The position numbers and the translations under genes were made by a program. DNA of 64,000 bases from Sphingobium sp. CAP-1 (GTDB lineage: Bacteria; Pseudomonadota; Alphaproteobacteria; Sphingomonadales; Sphingomonadaceae). Location of the stretch: NCBI RefSeq assembly GCF_009720145.1, contig NZ_CP046252.1, positions 1,426,001 to 1,490,000 of the forward strand, read 5' to 3'. Numbering within the stretch: position 1 is the stretch's first letter; each line of letters opens with the position of its first letter. Positions 17,492-25,368 of the stretch are shown here, piece by piece. Under the pieces are notes generated by a model that searched no databases, was not told the DNA's origin, and saw only the letters and a program-made list of their open reading frames with translations.

Positions 17492-19563
17492 CAGGCGGCC
17501 TTTTCTGTTCTGTCCATGCGGGGGGCCAGCGGCAGGCGCAGGGTGAAGCGACTGCCCGCGCCGGGCTTGCTGTCAACGTCGATGCGGCCACCCATTGCCT
17601 GCGCCAGGCTGCGCGCCTCGAACGCGCCGAGGCCGAATCCGCCCGCCTTGCTGGAGGAAAAGGGCTTGAACAGGTCGCGCCTGATATATTCGGCGCTCAT
17701 GCCCCGGCCCCGGTCGATCACTTCGACAATCGCATCCTGCGCATCGGCGGACAGGCGCAACTCGACCGGGCTGCCCGGCGGGCTGGCGTCGATAGCGTTC
17801 TGCATCAGGTGGAGGATGATCTGTTCGACCCGCGCGGGATCGGCCAGCACGGGCGGCGCGTCGCCGCTGACCTGCACGACATGCTGGCGGGCGCGGGTGC
17901 CGGCAAGCTGGGCCAGCAAGGCGGCGAGCGGCATGGCGCGCGGTTCTTCGGGCCGGCCCTTGTTATGCAGCGACAGGCGGGCGAGCATGTCGTTCATCTT
18001 GCCGACCGATTCCTTGAGCGTCAGCAACATGTCGGCGCGAAATTCGGGATTGTCGGCATGGCGTTCGGCGTTGCGCGACAGCAGCGAGAGTTGGCTGACC
18101 AGATTCTTGATGTCATGCGCGATGAAAGCGAAGCGGCGGTTGAATTCGTCGAAGCGCTGGGCGTCGTCCAGCGCCTGCTGGCCCTGCGCCTCGCTGATAT
18201 GGGTGGCCGCCTGCCGCCCGGCGGCGCGCAGCATGTCGAAATCCTCCCAGTCGAGGCGGCGGTCGACGGGCGGGCGGGCAAGCAGGATCACGCCGATCAG
18301 CCGGCCATAATGGATCAGGGGGACCAGCGCCCAGGCGCGGCGGTCATCGACCATCCAGCCGGGCAGATCGAGCGCGCCCTCCCCACCCCTGAGCTTCGCG
18401 AAATCGACAATCCAGCCAGTCTGTTCCAGTCTTGCGACAGCGGCGGGCGACACCGTATCGGCCTCCGTCAGATCGCCGTTCCAGTTCCAGTGGGTTTCGA
18501 ACGCCAGCCCGCCGCGCTCATCGCGCAGCAGCAGCATCGCCGCCGGGCTGTCGGTGATGTCGGCCACCGCCTTGGCGACGCGCTCGCCCAACGGGGCGGC
18601 ATCCTCGCCGGGGCGGCCGATCGTGTCGCCAAATCGCATCCATTCGGTGCGATAATCGTAGCGATGCTGGAAGAAATGCTTGGCGACCTGCACCTTCCAC
18701 AGTGCCCGGATGCGCGGCGAAGGCAGCAGGACGAGCGCCGTGACGGCGGTGAAGAATACGGCGGCAATCTCCACCACCCGCGCATAGGGACCGGCGATAA
18801 CCTCGATCAGCACGGCGGCGGCGAGCAGCACCGCGACATAGAGGGCGATGGCGACGATCGAGAGCGACTGAAAGGCCATGGCGCGCGACAATTGCAGCCG
18901 CCCGGCCATGCCCTTGCGCATCCCCACGGCGATCACCGGCGCAAGCAAGGCCATCAACAGCCCGCGGAGCGCATAAAGTTCATCCACACGGGTCGGCGCG
19001 AGATAGCGGATGGCGTAGAGATTGAGATCATAGGTCCACATCGCCGCCAGCGATCCCAGCAACAGCGCCACCCCGCCCCGCTCACGCGAGGGCCAGGCGG
19101 TATAGAGATGATGGACCAGCAGCAGGCTGCCGATCGCGGTCATCATCCGCAGGATCAGCGAACAGGTGACGAGCGCATGATGCAGGTCGCTGGCCGGCGA
19201 CAATTGCCGCCAGACAAGGTCGGTGAAGGTCTGGAGCAGGACCAGTCCCGCGACCGCCGCATAGACGGCGATCACCGTGGCGGCGGGACTCGCCCGTCCC
19301 GCCGGTCCCCGCCGCAACATGACAAAAAGCAGCAGCAGCCAGCCGGCGTTGCGGATGCTTTCGCCCACGCCCGACAGCGGTTTGGATACGCCCCCGAAGG
19401 AGACGTAGAGCGCCCAGCAGGAGGTCAGCAGCAGGGCGGCGGCGAGCAGGCGCGGTTCGGGCGCGTCGTCCCGCCGCCGCAGCAGGAAAATGCCCAGCGC
19501 CGCGAACAGCACGGCCGCCAGCGCATGGCCCCAGTCGCCGACAAATTGCAGGAGCGCGCCCAT
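17491..19563 (-). CDS. prsK: PEP-CTERM-system histidine kinase PrsK
   Basis: A 690-residue inner-membrane sensor kinase. The N-terminal half holds about eight to ten membrane segments. A GAF-like domain lies in the middle (about residues 320-440), then the histidine box FAFIAHDIKNLVSQLSLL and a complete ATPase domain with NAIDAS, DRGRGM and GGFGLGAFEARSL. It is the partner of PrsR, encoded immediately downstream with a one-base overlap, and follows the sugar transferase by 13 bases. The signal sensed is unknown. Confidence 0.92.
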   Translation of the reverse strand: MGALLQFVGDWGHALAAVLFAALGIFLLRRRDDAPEPRLLAAALLLTSCWALYVSFGGVSKPLSGVGESIRNAGWLLLLFVMLRRGPAGRASPAATVIAVYAAVAGLVLLQTFTDLVWRQLSPASDLHHALVTCSLILRMMTAIGSLLLVHHLYTAWPSRERGGVALLLGSLAAMWTYDLNLYAIRYLAPTRVDELYALRGLLMALLAPVIAVGMRKGMAGRLQLSRAMAFQSLSIVAIALYVAVLLAAAVLIEVIAGPYARVVEIAAVFFTAVTALVLLPSPRIRALWKVQVAKHFFQHRYDYRTEWMRFGDTIGRPGEDAAPLGERVAKAVADITDSPAAMLLLRDERGGLAFETHWNWNGDLTEADTVSPAAVARLEQTGWIVDFAKLRGGEGALDLPGWMVDDRRAWALVPLIHYGRLIGVILLARPPVDRRLDWEDFDMLRAAGRQAATHISEAQGQQALDDAQRFDEFNRRFAFIAHDIKNLVSQLSLLSRNAERHADNPEFRADMLLTLKESVGKMNDMLARLSLHNKGRPEEPRAMPLAALLAQLAGTRARQHVVQVSGDAPPVLADPARVEQIILHLMQNAIDASPPGSPVELRLSADAQDAIVEVIDRGRGMSAEYIRRDLFKPFSSSKAGGFGLGAFEARSLAQAMGGRIDVDSKPGAGSRFTLRLPLAPRMDRTEKAA

Positions 19564-19576
19564 CGGCCCGACCGCC

Positions 19577-20965
19577 TCAGCGTGCGCCGTCGGGCCAGAG
19601 GATGACCCGCAAGGTCTGGATCAGGATCAGAAGGTCCAGGAAAGGCGTGTAATTCTTGGCGTAATAGAGGTCATATTCCAGCTTGTGCCGGCTGTCCTCC
19701 AGCGATGCGCCATAGGGATAATTGATCTGCGCCCAGCCGGTGATGCCCGGCTTCACCATATGCCGTTCGGCATAATAGCGCAGTTGCTGTTCCAGATCGT
19801 CGACGAACTGGCGACGTTCGGGACGCGGGCCGACGAAACTCATCTCGCCCTTCAGCACGGTCCAGGTCTGGGGCAATTCATCGATGCGCAATTTACGCAG
19901 CCAATAACCCAGGCGGGTGATGCGCGGATCATCCTTTTCCGCCCAGACCGCCTGCCCGGCGACTTCGGCGTCCTGCCGCATGGTGCGCAGCTTCACGATC
20001 CAGAATTCCTGACCATAGAGGCCGACGCGCTGCTGGCGGTAGAAGGCCGGTCCCTTGCTGTCCAGCTTCACCAGCAGCGCCGCGAGCAGGATGATCGGGC
20101 CGGTCAGCAGCAACAGGATCGAACTGGCGATCACGTCGAACAGCCGCTTGGAAATGCTCGACAGGCGGCGGCCGGCGGAAAAGCCGTCGGAAAAGATCAG
20201 CCAACTGGGATTGACGCTGGCCAGGTCGACGCGGCCGGTTTCGCGCTCCAGGAAGGTCGAGAGGTCGTTGACATGCACGCCGGTAGTCTTGATCCGCAGC
20301 AGGTCGGCCATGGGGATGGCATTGCGCCGCTCCTCCAGCGCCAGCACGACTTCGCTGGCATTGAGGCGCACGACGAAGTCGGACAGGTTGAAAATGGCGT
20401 CGCGGTTGATCGCTTCGGGGATCACCTGCGCCCCGTCGTTCATCGCGATATAGCCCACGACCAGAAAGCCCGCGCCGCGCCGTTCCTCCAGTTGCTTGAT
20501 GCGATGGGCGCGATTGCCCGCCCCCAGCACCACGAGCCGCCGCTTGAACGCCTCCCCGCCCAGCATCGAGCCGAGCAGCAGGCGCACCGTCACCAGCAGC
20601 GCCATGGCGAAGCCCATGGCGTAGAGCGAATTGGAGCGCCACAACGTCATGCCGGGCAGCAGGAAATAGATGACGGACAGGAAAATCACGCCAAGCGACA
20701 CGGCGACCAGCAGCCGCGCGAAGGCGAAGCGAATCGATTGCAGCGCTTCGGTGCCATAGGTGCCGACGGCGATCATCGCGGTCTGGATGGCGACGGCGAA
20801 GCTCAGCAACGGGCCAACACGGGTCATCACATGATCGACATCCATGCCGATCTGATGCGCGCGCACGATCCAGCCGGCTTCGGCGGCGCACAGCAGCAGG
20901 ACGAAATCCAGCATCCCCAGCAGCAGCACGGCGTGCGGCACATAATGTTTGAACAACCTGATCAT
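19577..20965 (-). CDS. exopolysaccharide sugar transferase, PEP-CTERM-associated
   Basis: A 462-residue polyprenyl-phosphate sugar-1-phosphate transferase that starts assembly of an exopolysaccharide repeat unit at the inner membrane. Four N-terminal membrane helices and a Rossmann-like region (RRLVVLGAGNRAHRIKQLE) are followed by the bacterial sugar transferase domain: SISKRLFDVIASS, WIVKLRTMRQDAEV, KLRIDELPQ and FVGPRPERRQF. The set matches the EpsB-like transferases linked to exosortase/PEP-CTERM loci. The ATG at 20965 is preferred over a longer frame from 21121. It is the first gene of the operon with prsK, prsR and the TPR gene. Exosortase itself is not in the window. Confidence 0.9.
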   Translation of the reverse strand: MIRLFKHYVPHAVLLLGMLDFVLLLCAAEAGWIVRAHQIGMDVDHVMTRVGPLLSFAVAIQTAMIAVGTYGTEALQSIRFAFARLLVAVSLGVIFLSVIYFLLPGMTLWRSNSLYAMGFAMALLVTVRLLLGSMLGGEAFKRRLVVLGAGNRAHRIKQLEERRGAGFLVVGYIAMNDGAQVIPEAINRDAIFNLSDFVVRLNASEVVLALEERRNAIPMADLLRIKTTGVHVNDLSTFLERETGRVDLASVNPSWLIFSDGFSAGRRLSSISKRLFDVIASSILLLLTGPIILLAALLVKLDSKGPAFYRQQRVGLYGQEFWIVKLRTMRQDAEVAGQAVWAEKDDPRITRLGYWLRKLRIDELPQTWTVLKGEMSFVGPRPERRQFVDDLEQQLRYYAERHMVKPGITGWAQINYPYGASLEDSRHKLEYDLYYAKNYTPFLDLLILIQTLRVILWPDGAR

Positions 20966-21022
20966 CGTCGCACACGTCCTGCTGGCCGCCAATCTGGCAG
21001 CCTCTCCGCAGCCGGATGGAAA

Positions 21023-21039
21023 CTTACAGTCGCTGTAAG
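21023..21039. promoter_or_regulatory. palindromic operator candidate upstream of the EPS operon
   Basis: CTTACAG-TCG-CTGTAAG is a perfect 7+7 inverted repeat 58 bases upstream of the sugar transferase start, in an otherwise gene-free 190-base gap. It may be a regulator binding site; I could not find a convincing sigma-54 promoter next to it. Confidence 0.45.
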
Positions 21040-21153
21040 ATAATCCGACAGTGCGAACACCCTGCCGGAAAATGGCAAATAAATGCTGAATGCAAGGGCG
21101 ATGATGCGCGCCTGTCCGCAAATCGCCCCGAAATCAGGCGGACGGCGGGACCA

Positions 21154-21417
21154 TCACTGTTCGTTGCGCAGCGTATCGGCGGCATTTCTGGCCGCGTCGC
21201 CGACGACCTTCGCGGCATCATCGACCGATCCGGCGGCCTGTGTCACCGCGTCCACCCGACGATCATCGCGCCGGTCATTGGTCAGGTAGAAAAAGCCGAT
21301 CGCCAGGATCAGCGCCAGCACCACCAGCGCGAACACCACGCCGCTGCCCCGTGACCGTTCGACCACGGATATATAGTTGGGCGGATCGTCGTTCCGGCGT
21401 TCGGGTTCGTCACCCAT
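21154..21417 (-). CDS. small single-span membrane protein
   Basis: An 87-residue protein with one transmembrane helix (GVVFALVVLALILAIGFFYL) between a charged N-terminus and an alanine-rich helical tail (VTQAAGSVDDAAKVVGDAARNAADTL). GAGGAG lies at good spacing before the ATG. The tail resembles LEA-like or stress-protein repeats but is too short to classify. It lies 50 bases downstream of the EcfG gene on the same strand, so it may belong to the stress regulon. Confidence 0.7.
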   Translation of the reverse strand: MGDEPERRNDDPPNYISVVERSRGSGVVFALVVLALILAIGFFYLTNDRRDDRRVDAVTQAAGSVDDAAKVVGDAARNAADTLRNEQ

Positions 21418-21467
21418 ATCGCGTCTCCTCGTTCCCGGAAACGGACCAGGCTATGCAATCGTTCCGG

Positions 21468-22172
21468 TCATCCCCCGTCATCGGCCGGGCCGCGCCCGCG
21501 GCTGAGACGATCGACATCGTCCATAATCTCGTCAAGAACGGCGGTATCGGTGGTTTCCTGGGTGCGGCGCGAGGGCAGATCGCCATTTTCGAGAATCTGT
21601 TCCAGCGCGGCGCGCCCACGCGCCACCCGGCTCTTAATCGTGCCGACCGCGACGCCACAAATCTCGGCCGCTTCCTCATAGGCGAAACCGCCGGCGCCGA
21701 CCAGGATCAGCGCTTCGCGCTGGGGCTGGGGCAGTTGCAGCAGCGCGCGCTGCATGTCGCTCAGTTCGACATGCTTGTCCTGCCCGGCGGGGGCGGCGAG
21801 GATGCGGTCGGCGGTCAGATCGTCCCAGTCGCCCCGGAAGCGCGAGCGGCGCATCTGTGACAGATAGTGATTGCGCAGGATGATGAAGGTCCAGGCGCGC
21901 ATATTGGTGCCGGCCTGAAAACGGTTGCGCGCCGCCCATGCCTTGAGCAGGGTTTCCTGCACCAGATCGTCGGCCAGGTCGCGATTGCCCGACAAGGAGC
22001 GCCCGAACGCGCGCAGATGCGGGATGACCGCCGCGAGTTCGCGCTTGAAATCACTGTCGGACAGCGTGGCACGTTCCTCGATCCCGCCGATTTCGCCAGC
22101 CTCTTCATCCATCGGAGCGGCCTCCGCTCCGCCACCCTTTCCTGCCGCATGAATCGAGGTCGTCAAAGCCAT
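21468..22172 (-). CDS. ecfG: EcfG-type ECF sigma factor of the general stress response
   Basis: A sigma-70-family factor with region 2 (HLRAFGRSLSGNRDLADDLVQETLLKAW) and region 4 (LQLPQPQREALILVGAGGFAYEEAAEICGVAVGTIKSRVARGR) in the EcfG arrangement. EcfG directs transcription from GGAAC-N16/17-GTT promoters and is held by the anti-sigma factor NepR until phosphorylated PhyR titrates NepR away. The start is uncertain: an ATG at 22172 gives 234 residues, one at 22112 gives 214, and homology begins around residue 40. It is probably cotranscribed with the 44-residue protein upstream from an EcfG-type promoter, implying autoregulation. Confidence 0.93.
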   Translation of the reverse strand: MALTTSIHAAGKGGGAEAAPMDEEAGEIGGIEERATLSDSDFKRELAAVIPHLRAFGRSLSGNRDLADDLVQETLLKAWAARNRFQAGTNMRAWTFIILRNHYLSQMRRSRFRGDWDDLTADRILAAPAGQDKHVELSDMQRALLQLPQPQREALILVGAGGFAYEEAAEICGVAVGTIKSRVARGRAALEQILENGDLPSRRTQETTDTAVLDEIMDDVDRLSRGRGPADDGG

Positions 22173-22227
22173 ATATGCGTCCGCACTCTAAACCCATTGT
22201 CGCCAAAGACCCGTTTCCTGCCCGAAG

Positions 22228-22362
22228 CTATCGCCAGACCACCAGCATCAGCATGGCGATAACCGCCAAAGCCAGTGAAATGCCCAGGACATAGCGCACG
22301 ATATGCGGCGTCGATCCGCCGCGCGCGTCGTCCGTGGCGATATGCTGTTCCTGTTCCGCCAT
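22228..22362 (-). CDS. 44-residue membrane protein upstream of ecfG
   Basis: A short frame starting MAEQEQHIATDDARGGSTP and ending in a single hydrophobic helix (YVLGISLALAVIAMLMLVVW) and a stop, so a C-terminally anchored small membrane protein. It lies 55 bases before ecfG and directly downstream of a GGAAC-N17-GTT promoter, with the start about 30 bases from that -10. Coding potential is supported by the clean hydrophobic segment and codon bias. Function is unknown. Confidence 0.6.
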   Translation of the reverse strand: MAEQEQHIATDDARGGSTPHIVRYVLGISLALAVIAMLMLVVWR

Positions 22363-22391
22363 GGCCCGTCTCCAGATCGTTACGCATCAAT

Positions 22392-22416
22392 AACGCAGCG
22401 TTTCGATCAGGGTTCC
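22392..22416 (-). promoter_or_regulatory. EcfG-type promoter upstream of ecfG unit
   Basis: On the minus strand GGAAC (22416-22412), a 17-base spacer and GTTA (from 22394) match the alphaproteobacterial EcfG consensus. It would drive the 44-residue protein and ecfG, giving positive autoregulation of the stress sigma factor. Confidence 0.7.
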
Positions 22417-22441
22417 GCGATATTATCCGGCCCGCGCCGGC

Positions 22442-23233
22442 TCAGGCCGGGGCGGTCGCCTCATCGAAGAACAGCGCCTGGGAAATGGCGGCCTTTACCG
22501 TCGAGCGCTGGAACGGCTTGGTGATGAGGAAGGTCGGTTCGGGCCGCTCGCCGGTCAGCAGCCGTTCGGGGAAAGCGGTGATGAAGATGACCGGCACCGA
22601 AAATTCGGCGAGAATATCCTTTACCGCGTCGATGCCGCTGCTGTCGTCGGCGAGCTGGATATCAGCCAGGACCAGACCCGGCCGGTCGGCCAGCGCCTCG
22701 CGCACCGCATCCTCGCGCGTGACGGCGATGGCGGTGACATCATGGCCAAGGTCGCGGACGATGGTTTCGATGTCCATCGCGATGATCGGCTCATCCTCGA
22801 TGATGAGAACCCTGGCGCGGGTCTGCGCCTCGATCTCGCCCAGCGCTTCCTCGACCAGCGCCTCCACCGCGTCCGCATCCATGTCGATCAGATAGGCGAC
22901 ATCATCGACGGTGAAACCTTCCAGCGCGGTCAGCAGCAACGCCTGACGCGGCAGCGGCGTCAGGCGGCCCAGACGCGCCTGGGCGATCGCTTCACGGCCG
23001 CCCCCCGGCGACACCGGCACATCGTCCAGATGGGCGGAGGACCAGATGGCGTGGAACGTCTTGTAGAGGCCGAGGCGCGGATCGACATGGCCGGGAAATT
23101 CCTCCGGCGCCGCCACGATCGCTTCCAGCGCGGCGCGCACATAGGCGTCGCCATGCGCCTGGCTTCCCGTCAGGGCGCGGGCATAGCGGCGCAGGAACGG
23201 AAGATGGGGGTGCAGTTGCTGTCCAAGCGACAT
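22442..23233 (-). CDS. phyR: general stress response regulator PhyR
   Basis: A 263-residue protein with an N-terminal sigma-factor-like domain (LGQQLHPHLPFLRRYARALTGS, then LPRQALLLTALEGFTVDDVAYLIDMD) and a C-terminal receiver domain (RVLIIEDEPIIAMDIE, phospho-aspartate in LVLADIQLAD, lysine in FLITKPF). On phosphorylation it mimics sigma and binds NepR, freeing EcfG. The start at 23233 follows GGGAG about ten bases away; the frame continues upstream without homology. It is divergent from nepR, sharing a 319-base AT-richer intergenic region. Confidence 0.96.
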   Translation of the reverse strand: MSLGQQLHPHLPFLRRYARALTGSQAHGDAYVRAALEAIVAAPEEFPGHVDPRLGLYKTFHAIWSSAHLDDVPVSPGGGREAIAQARLGRLTPLPRQALLLTALEGFTVDDVAYLIDMDADAVEALVEEALGEIEAQTRARVLIIEDEPIIAMDIETIVRDLGHDVTAIAVTREDAVREALADRPGLVLADIQLADDSSGIDAVKDILAEFSVPVIFITAFPERLLTGERPEPTFLITKPFQRSTVKAAISQALFFDEATAPA

Positions 23234-23381
23234 CGTCAAATCGTCTCCCTGCCCATTCAGGCGTGATTGTTCCGAAACATCGGCGACCGCAGAAAGGATG
23301 GAATGTCCATGCCGCCATGGCAAGCCCCCGCCCCCTTTCGCACCCACGCGCCAAACAGCGCAAAAAATGCTTCGAACGGGG

Positions 23382-23406
23382 GGAACCAACGACAAACGGA
23401 TTTGTT
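23382..23406 (+). promoter_or_regulatory. EcfG-type promoter upstream of nepR
   Basis: GGAAC (23382-23386), 17-base spacer, GTTT (from 23404) on the plus strand, about 145 bases before the nepR ATG. It implies that the anti-sigma factor and the downstream sensor are made under EcfG control, a negative feedback loop. The rest of the phyR-nepR gap shows no other clear signal. Confidence 0.7.
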
Positions 23407-23552
23407 TCGCATCCACATGGTATTTTTGACGATATCGCGATTTTCCGTCGGGCATCGCGATCGGCCGAATTGACGCCATGGCAGAAACCCGCAAAAACGG
23501 GTTCGTTGGCATGGCATAAATTGCTGTAGAGGGGCTGATTTTGGTTTCTTCA

Positions 23553-23765
23553 ATGACGGAGCGGAGCGTGGCCGATGACAGCAAGGGGGCCGACATCGAA
23601 GCCGCCAAAGCACAGATGAAAGCCGCCCCTGCCCCGCGGAAGCGCAAGCCTGCGGCGACCATGCATGACGGTCAGGTGTCGCAGGCGCTGCGCACCGTAT
23701 ATCAGCGGGCCGTGGATGAGGATATTCCGTCCGAAATGCTGGACCTGCTGAGCAAACTGGACTGA
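23553..23765 (+). CDS. nepR: anti-sigma factor NepR
   Basis: A 70-residue protein with a disordered lysine/alanine/proline-rich N-terminus and the conserved NepR helices at the end (VSQALRTVYQRAVDEDIPSEMLDLLSKLD). NepR binds EcfG directly and is captured by phosphorylated PhyR. The ATG at 23553 is chosen; a TTG four codons earlier is possible. It lies seven bases upstream of the PhyP-like sensor gene, so the two form an operon behind an EcfG promoter. Confidence 0.92.
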   Translation: MTERSVADDSKGADIEAAKAQMKAAPAPRKRKPAATMHDGQVSQALRTVYQRAVDEDIPSEMLDLLSKLD

Positions 23766-23772
23766 CGGACAG

Positions 23773-25365
23773 ATGATCGGGGGCAGCCTTCCTCCGGCAG
23801 CCCGCTCCCTTACCGAGCCACTGCTACAATATTTCCGGTCCACCGGCGTCAAGATGTTCCTGATCCTGACACTGGCCCTGCTTCCGCTGGGCCTGATCGC
23901 CCTCGTCGCGTCGCTTCAGGCGATCCGCACCGCCGATCTGGAGAAGGAAGCGCTGCTGCGCGTCGCGGTGACGCAGAGCGCGCGCAAGCTGACCGCCGAT
24001 CTCCAGTCGGATCGCACGGCGCTGCAACTGGCGGTCAACGCCATGGCCAATGATGATGCGGTCGATCCGGGGATGTGCCGCCGCCTCTCCCTCTTCCTGA
24101 CATCGCATGACGCCGATGGCGGGCGCTTCTACATCTACGACCGTGCCGGCCGGACATTGTGCCGGTCGAGCGCGGCTGAACCCGCCGGCATCGGGGCGAA
24201 TACCCGTTTCGACGGCAGGATCGCGGAACTGGTCCCCGCCTCCCAATATCTGGTCAGCCGGGTGCGCAGCGGCAATGGCCGGCTGGTGGCGCTGGCCTAT
24301 TATTCGCGTGTGCGGCTGGAAAGCATCGCCGATCCGTCAACGGCTTTGCAGAACCGCCAGTTGAGTCTGCGCCAGGGCGACAGGCGGCTGATCGTCAGCC
24401 GGTCCGGCGCGGCGATATCGGGCCATGTCACCAGCCTTTCCGCCCGGCTCGATCCGCCCGACATCCTGCTGACCATGTCGGTGCGCGATCCCCCCGCGAC
24501 GCTGGCACGGATGCTGTCGCTGTTCCTGCCTCTGGTGATGTGGTTCGCCGCAGCGGCGATCGGCTGGTTCGTGGTCAACCGGCTGCTGATCCGGCCGCTG
24601 GTGCTACTGCGCCGGGTCGTCGCCGCCTATCAGCCGGGCGAGGTGCTGGAATTGGTCGGCCGGGTCCGCACCCCCGCGCAGGAGATCGTCGCGCTGGGCG
24701 ACACATTCCGCGAGATCAGCGAGGATGTCGCCACCCATGAGGCCGAAATGGCCGAAAGTCTGGACAATCAGCGCAAACTGACTCGCGAGGTGCATCATCG
24801 GGTCAAGAATAATTTGCAGATCATCGCCAGCCTGATCAGCCTGCACGCGCGATCGGCACACGAACCTGAAGCGATCGAAGCCTATGCGTCGATCCAGCGG
24901 CGGGTCGATGCGCTGTCCGTCGTGCATCGCAACCATTTCGCCGAGATGGAGGATAATCGCGGCGTCGGCGTCCGTCCCCTCATCAGCGAATTGTCGGCCA
25001 GCCTGCGCGGCACCGCCCCGGCGCAGGCCCGTCGCTTCGCGATCCAGATCGAAAGCGACAATCTGCATATCAGCCAGGATGTGGCGGTGCCGGTCGCCTT
25101 TCTGGTGACGGAACTGGTCGAACTGGCAATGATGCGCGCGCCGCAGAGCGCGATGCAGATCAGCGTGCAACAGGATGACGACCAGCCCCACCGCGCGCTG
25201 CTGACGATGCGCTCGCCGGGACTGGTCGCATCGGGGGACATGAGCGACCTGCTGGAGGAACGTTATGGCCGGGTGCTGACCGGCCTGTCACGCCAGTTGC
25301 GCGCGCCGCTCGACCATGATGGTGAAACGGGTCGCTACAGCATCGCGATCAGCATCGTTTCCTGA
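23773..25365 (+). CDS. PhyP-like sensor histidine kinase/phosphatase with degenerate ATPase domain
   Basis: A 530-residue protein with two membrane helices (about residues 27-46 and 245-270) flanking a periplasmic sensor region, a HAMP-like linker and a HisKA_2-type box REVHHRVKNNLQIIASLISLHAR at about residue 340. The expected ATP-binding N box reads ELVELAMMRAP, without the essential asparagine, and no DxGxG or later glycine box is visible. It should therefore not be an efficient kinase. In Sphingomonas the locus-encoded PhyP acts as a negative regulator of PhyR, which fits this architecture and its operon with nepR. Confidence 0.85.
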   Translation: MIGGSLPPAARSLTEPLLQYFRSTGVKMFLILTLALLPLGLIALVASLQAIRTADLEKEALLRVAVTQSARKLTADLQSDRTALQLAVNAMANDDAVDPGMCRRLSLFLTSHDADGGRFYIYDRAGRTLCRSSAAEPAGIGANTRFDGRIAELVPASQYLVSRVRSGNGRLVALAYYSRVRLESIADPSTALQNRQLSLRQGDRRLIVSRSGAAISGHVTSLSARLDPPDILLTMSVRDPPATLARMLSLFLPLVMWFAAAAIGWFVVNRLLIRPLVLLRRVVAAYQPGEVLELVGRVRTPAQEIVALGDTFREISEDVATHEAEMAESLDNQRKLTREVHHRVKNNLQIIASLISLHARSAHEPEAIEAYASIQRRVDALSVVHRNHFAEMEDNRGVGVRPLISELSASLRGTAPAQARRFAIQIESDNLHISQDVAVPVAFLVTELVELAMMRAPQSAMQISVQQDDDQPHRALLTMRSPGLVASGDMSDLLEERYGRVLTGLSRQLRAPLDHDGETGRYSIAISIVS

Positions 25366-25368
25366 TCC

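Noticed and set aside
20966..21060. Possible sigma-54 promoter before the EPS operon
   Set aside because: Only a weak GG-N10-GC pair was found, with poor match to the rest of the -24/-12 consensus.
22163..22390. Frame of 75 codons overlapping the ecfG start region
   Set aside because: Out of frame with the better supported 44-residue membrane protein and ecfG; composition is shadow-like.
23234..23275. GGAAC sequence upstream of phyR as an EcfG promoter
   Set aside because: No GTT at 16-18 bases spacing; not supported.
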